This document shows positions 5,600 to 8,057 of a stretch of 8,057 nt of DNA, one piece after another. A program made the translations under genes and the position numbers. The notes under the pieces were generated by a model. That model did no database searches. It saw only the letters and a list, made by a program, of their open reading frames with translations, and was not told the DNA's origin. This DNA comes from an uncultured Bacilli bacterium (GTDB taxonomy: Bacteria > Bacillota_I > Bacilli_A > RF39 > UBA660), in the NCBI GenBank assembly GCA_944331945.1, contig CALVJC010000029.1, forward strand, positions 1 to 8,057, given 5' to 3'. The stretch's first letter is position 1. Every line of letters starts with the position of its first letter.

Positions 5600-7633
5600 T
5601 TATCCTGTCACTCGGAATGTATTTAAAACATACGGACTATCCCGGAACCGGAATTTGGTTGTTCCGCCATCAACAATAATTCGATAGTCTCCTGCCGAAA
5701 GAGAAGAGATATCAAAACTAAAATCTTGGTTAACGGGATCGCATCCGGTACAAGTCCAACCACTACTTCCAATTGAAAAACTTTTTAAATTAATCACACA
5801 TTGATTGCTAGAATTCGCTACACATAAAGTTCTAGTCTGACCCCTTTGCCAAGTAACAGTAGTATGATTCATATGAAGTCGAACATTAACCGTTACAGTT
5901 GTTCCACTCACTCGAACATTACTTACATACATCGTATTATATTGTGGATAAGTCGTACAAGTCTCTCGAGAAGGCACTAATTGATCGTTCGGACAAACCA
6001 TATAATTATTATTTAAAACAGTCGCCGTTTTCTTCGTAACATTAAATCCGGCATAATACCAACCGGCACCATTATCTGGACTCTGAGATTGTTGATTACC
6101 AGCCAAATCCCAGGCCTTAACATACACGGTATAATTAGCAGTTGGATCAAGGGTATAAACAATTGTTGAATCCGTGGTTTCTAATTGCCGGAAAAAAGAA
6201 CCATTTTTATAAATATGAATTAGAATCCGACTAATACCATTGCTATCCGTAGCCGTAATCCGGTTATACATCGGATTAGAAACATAAGTGCCACCAGGAT
6301 AAGTAAAGGCAATTGTTGGTCTCGTTTTATCAATCCGAATCATGGTCGAAGAACTAGGAGAACATTCTCCAGCCGTATTACAATATCGAATATAAGTTAA
6401 TTGATTTCGTTCTGCCGAATATGGAGTGGTAGTAAAAGTAGAAGTAGCTGAATTAGCATAAGTCGTAAAGCTACTATTATTATAACTATATTGCCAATAA
6501 GCAATCGACCCCCGATAAGTCGTACTAACATCAAGACTAAAACTTGTATTAGTCCAATTACCATTGGTTGGATTCACAATTGATGGAGCAGGAAGAGAAA
6601 ATTCTACATCAACCACAAGAGAAGAAGTAGCCGAACAGTTCCCTGCCTTATCACAAGTGCGAAGATAAATGGTTTCATTCATTTCTTCATCAAAAGTTAG
6701 TTCTGCTGTTTCACTGTTTGCAGTACTATAGGTTTGCCAACTACTATTATCATAACTATAATCCCATTTGGCAATACCACTTAAAGCATCACTAGAAGAA
6801 ACCACTAAAGTAAGGGAATCATCTCCCTCTTCTTGTGTAACGGTGGGTTGTGTAGGTGCAGTTTTATCAATTTTATAAGTCTTTGTATTTGCCGTCGTAC
6901 AAGTATTCCCACGACGATCAAATAAAGTCAATCGTCCATAACGACTCCCTTCTTCACTTAACACAACCTGTCTTGGAATACCGTCTCGAGAACTACTAAC
7001 ACAGTCGGTATTCGAAGAACAGTCATAAGCACGGTAAGAAGTTACAGAAGTTGGAACGTTCGAAACACCTATTATAATATCATGATTATACCAAATACTA
7101 TTATTGGACTCTTCGTATGAGAAAGAGACAGAACCACAATCTAAACCAGAATCGCCTGTACCTCCTCCAGGATTATCTGAAGAACCACCACCAGATCCAG
7201 AAGAAGAATTATTTGGATCACTAGAATAAGCTGGACACATCAATAAAGGAAAATAACTATAATTTTCAGAATCAATTTTAACAACCACCACAGCACTATG
7301 GGTATAAACCTGTCCTAAAAAAGAAATATTACCCTCATAATCGACACAAGAATCTTCATTAATATCAACAATTTCATCAATATACTTCTGATCTACCAAA
7401 GTACTTAGTAACACATAATTTTCTTCCCCTACTTCCTTTGGCAATTCACTACGATGATCAGAAAAATATTCCATCCCCGCAAGTCGCAACATATTTTCCT
7501 GATTCTCATAATATTCCTGATGAGAAGATTGAATCGTCTTCGCCACTCCAACTACCACCACTGTCGTTAATAAACCTAGAATCACAATTGTCGCTAACAA
7601 TTCGACCATCGTAAACCCTTTTTGATGCTTCAT
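5600..7633 (-). CDS. Large type IV prepilin-like protein with Ig-like stalk
   Basis: A 677-aa protein. The ATG at 7633 is preferred because AGGGTGA lies 5 nt upstream; the alternative GTG at 7642 would add three residues. Residues 1-6 are a short basic leader ending in Gly, followed by the prepilin motif G|FTMVELL with Glu at +5 and a hydrophobic helix (to about 31). This is a classic class III signal for a PilD-type peptidase. Residues about 32-138 form a small pilin head with cysteines 96 and 133. A Gly/Ser linker (144-165) leads to four Ig-like domains (about 166-257, 258-344, 347-434, 438-530), joined by IDKTAPT and IDKTRPT linkers. Domains 1-3 each carry a C-x5-C pair (205/211, 327/333, 418/424). 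The C-terminal region (about 535-677) has six cysteines. Typical pilins are 130-200 aa, so this is likely a minor or tip pilin-like adhesin or a pseudopilin-anchored adhesin. No assembly genes (prepilin peptidase, ATPase, PilC) are in the window. Confidence 0.85.
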   Translation of the reverse strand: MKHQKGFTMVELLATIVILGLLTTVVVVGVAKTIQSSHQEYYENQENMLRLAGMEYFSDHRSELPKEVGEENYVLLSTLVDQKYIDEIVDINEDSCVDYEGNISFLGQVYTHSAVVVVKIDSENYSYFPLLMCPAYSSDPNNSSSGSGGGSSDNPGGGTGDSGLDCGSVSFSYEESNNSIWYNHDIIIGVSNVPTSVTSYRAYDCSSNTDCVSSSRDGIPRQVVLSEEGSRYGRLTLFDRRGNTCTTANTKTYKIDKTAPTQPTVTQEEGDDSLTLVVSSSDALSGIAKWDYSYDNSSWQTYSTANSETAELTFDEEMNETIYLRTCDKAGNCSATSSLVVDVEFSLPAPSIVNPTNGNWTNTSFSLDVSTTYRGSIAYWQYSYNNSSFTTYANSATSTFTTTPYSAERNQLTYIRYCNTAGECSPSSSTMIRIDKTRPTIAFTYPGGTYVSNPMYNRITATDSNGISRILIHIYKNGSFFRQLETTDSTIVYTLDPTANYTVYVKAWDLAGNQQSQSPDNGAGWYYAGFNVTKKTATVLNNNYMVCPNDQLVPSRETCTTYPQYNTMYVSNVRVSGTTVTVNVRLHMNHTTVTWQRGQTRTLCVANSSNQCVINLKSFSIGSSGWTCTGCDPVNQDFSFDISSLSAGDYRIIVDGGTTKFRFRDSPYVLNTFRVTG

Positions 7634-7665
7634 ACGTTTCACCCTATTCCTACTATACTATATCC

Positions 7666-7694
7666 ATTATAAAGGAAATCAAAAAAAAAATCAT
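7666..7694 (-). promoter_or_regulatory. Candidate promoter of the pilin/WG operon with T10 spacer tract
   Basis: On the minus strand there is a perfect TATAAT (7666-7671). At 17-nt spacing the -35 would be ATGATT (7689-7694), matching only the TGA core. A run of ten T (7681-7690) occupies most of the spacer and the edge of the -35. The predicted leader is about 25 nt. The -10 is convincing; the -35 is weak. Confidence 0.5.
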
Positions 7695-7727
7695 CTATTT
7701 TTTTGAAGAATATAAAATTCAGATAAT

Positions 7728-7762
7728 ATGAAAAAGAGATATTCATTCGAAATATTCTCTTT
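7728..7762 (-). terminator. Intrinsic terminator of the Rpn-family gene
   Basis: On the minus strand AAAGAGAATATT (7762-7751) pairs with AATATCTCTTT (7743-7733), with one bulged A and a 7-nt loop, followed by further U residues. It starts 12 nt after the stop codon of the gene at 7775. Confidence 0.8.
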
Positions 7763-7774
7763 CTCAAACTTTCC

Positions 7775-8057
7775 TTATCTTAATTGTAAGATTTCTTGTT
7801 GACTTAATCCTGTACATTTGGCAATTAAATTGATGCTTAATTTTTCTTTTAACATCGAAGAAGCAATTTCATTTTCTCTTTTCTTGCTGCCAATGCTTTC
7901 GCCTTTTTTGAGGCCAACACGCTCTCCTTCGATCCGAGCAGAATTCTCTAACTTCTTTTGTACAATCTCAGCATTATAAAGAGCATTGAATTCATCATTT
8001 TGTTCTAATCTTCCTAATTCATCCAAGATTTCCTTTCCCTCCTTCCAATCTCCGACT
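7775..8057 (-). CDS. Rpn/PD-(D/E)XK transposase-family protein, C-terminal end (partial)
   Basis: The frame is open to the right edge of the window, so the gene continues outside it. A TTG at 8026 is only an internal leucine codon, because the frame upstream reads VGDWKEGKEI without a stop. About 94 residues are seen. The segment LDELGRLEQNDEFNALYNAE, a charged helix with a glycine-lysine-rich stretch (EGERVGLKKGESIGSKK), and a terminal helix pair (IAKCTGLSQQEI) are typical of the C-terminus of Rpn-family recombination-promoting nucleases, also annotated as PD-(D/E)XK family transposases. The nuclease domain lies outside the window, so activity cannot be judged. The gene ends in its own terminator. 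Confidence 0.8.
   Translation of the reverse strand, partial: VGDWKEGKEILDELGRLEQNDEFNALYNAEIVQKKLENSARIEGERVGLKKGESIGSKKRENEIASSMLKEKLSINLIAKCTGLSQQEILQLR

Noticed and set aside
7775..8057. Active insertion sequence at the right edge
   Set aside because: Only the C-terminus of an Rpn/PD-(D/E)XK-family protein is visible, with no terminal inverted repeats or target duplication; these proteins are often not associated with IS ends.

Overview
The window looks like part of the chromosome of a low-GC Gram-positive bacterium (Bacillota). The reasons are AT-rich intergenic DNA, GGAGG-type ribosome binding sites, TTGAAA-17-TAnnnT promoters, intrinsic terminators with U-runs, GreA and a YqfQ-like protein. 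Tryptophan is written TGG and TAA/TAG are the stops, so there is no sign of a TGA=Trp code. A gut Bacilli lineage of the RF39/Erysipelotrichales type is a plausible inference, not something the sequence proves.

Layout, left to right. Positions 2-187 (+) hold the 3' end of a YqfQ/VrrA-like gene. It converges on everything else and shares a bidirectional terminator (156-201). Positions 200-2203 (-) encode a 667-aa membrane-anchored surface protein ('A') with a large ALK-type glycine-rich domain. Positions 2360-3547 (-) encode a 395-aa paralogue ('B') with the same architecture but no glycine-rich domain. Positions 3636-4109 (-) are greA. Positions 4277-5581 (-) encode a membrane-anchored WG-repeat protein, and 5600-7633 (-) a 677-aa type IV prepilin-like protein with an Ig-like stalk; these two form an operon. 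Positions 7775-8057 (-) are the C-terminal end of an Rpn/PD-(D/E)XK transposase-family protein that runs off the window. No gap between genes exceeds about 170 bases, and most of the gap sequence is accounted for by promoters and terminators.

Transcription units read from sequence signals: pilin plus WG protein from one promoter (7666-7694) to a terminator at 4254-4278; greA from its own extended -10 promoter (4167-4195) to a terminator at 3609-3637; B from a promoter that starts inside the greA terminator U-run (3580-3608) to a terminator at 2317-2361; and A from a promoter (2287-2315) that abuts the B terminator. A has a hairpin/palindrome in its leader.

Apart from greA and the two partial end genes, everything here is predicted to act at the cell surface. 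The main points of interest are: the tandem A/B pair, duplicated together with its terminator, with an unrecognised 155-residue C-terminal domain aligning without gaps; the insertion of a polyglycine-rich domain into one copy; a very large pilin-like protein with a repeated C-x5-C motif in its Ig-like domains; and a T10 tract in the spacer of the pilin promoter that could make expression phase-variable.
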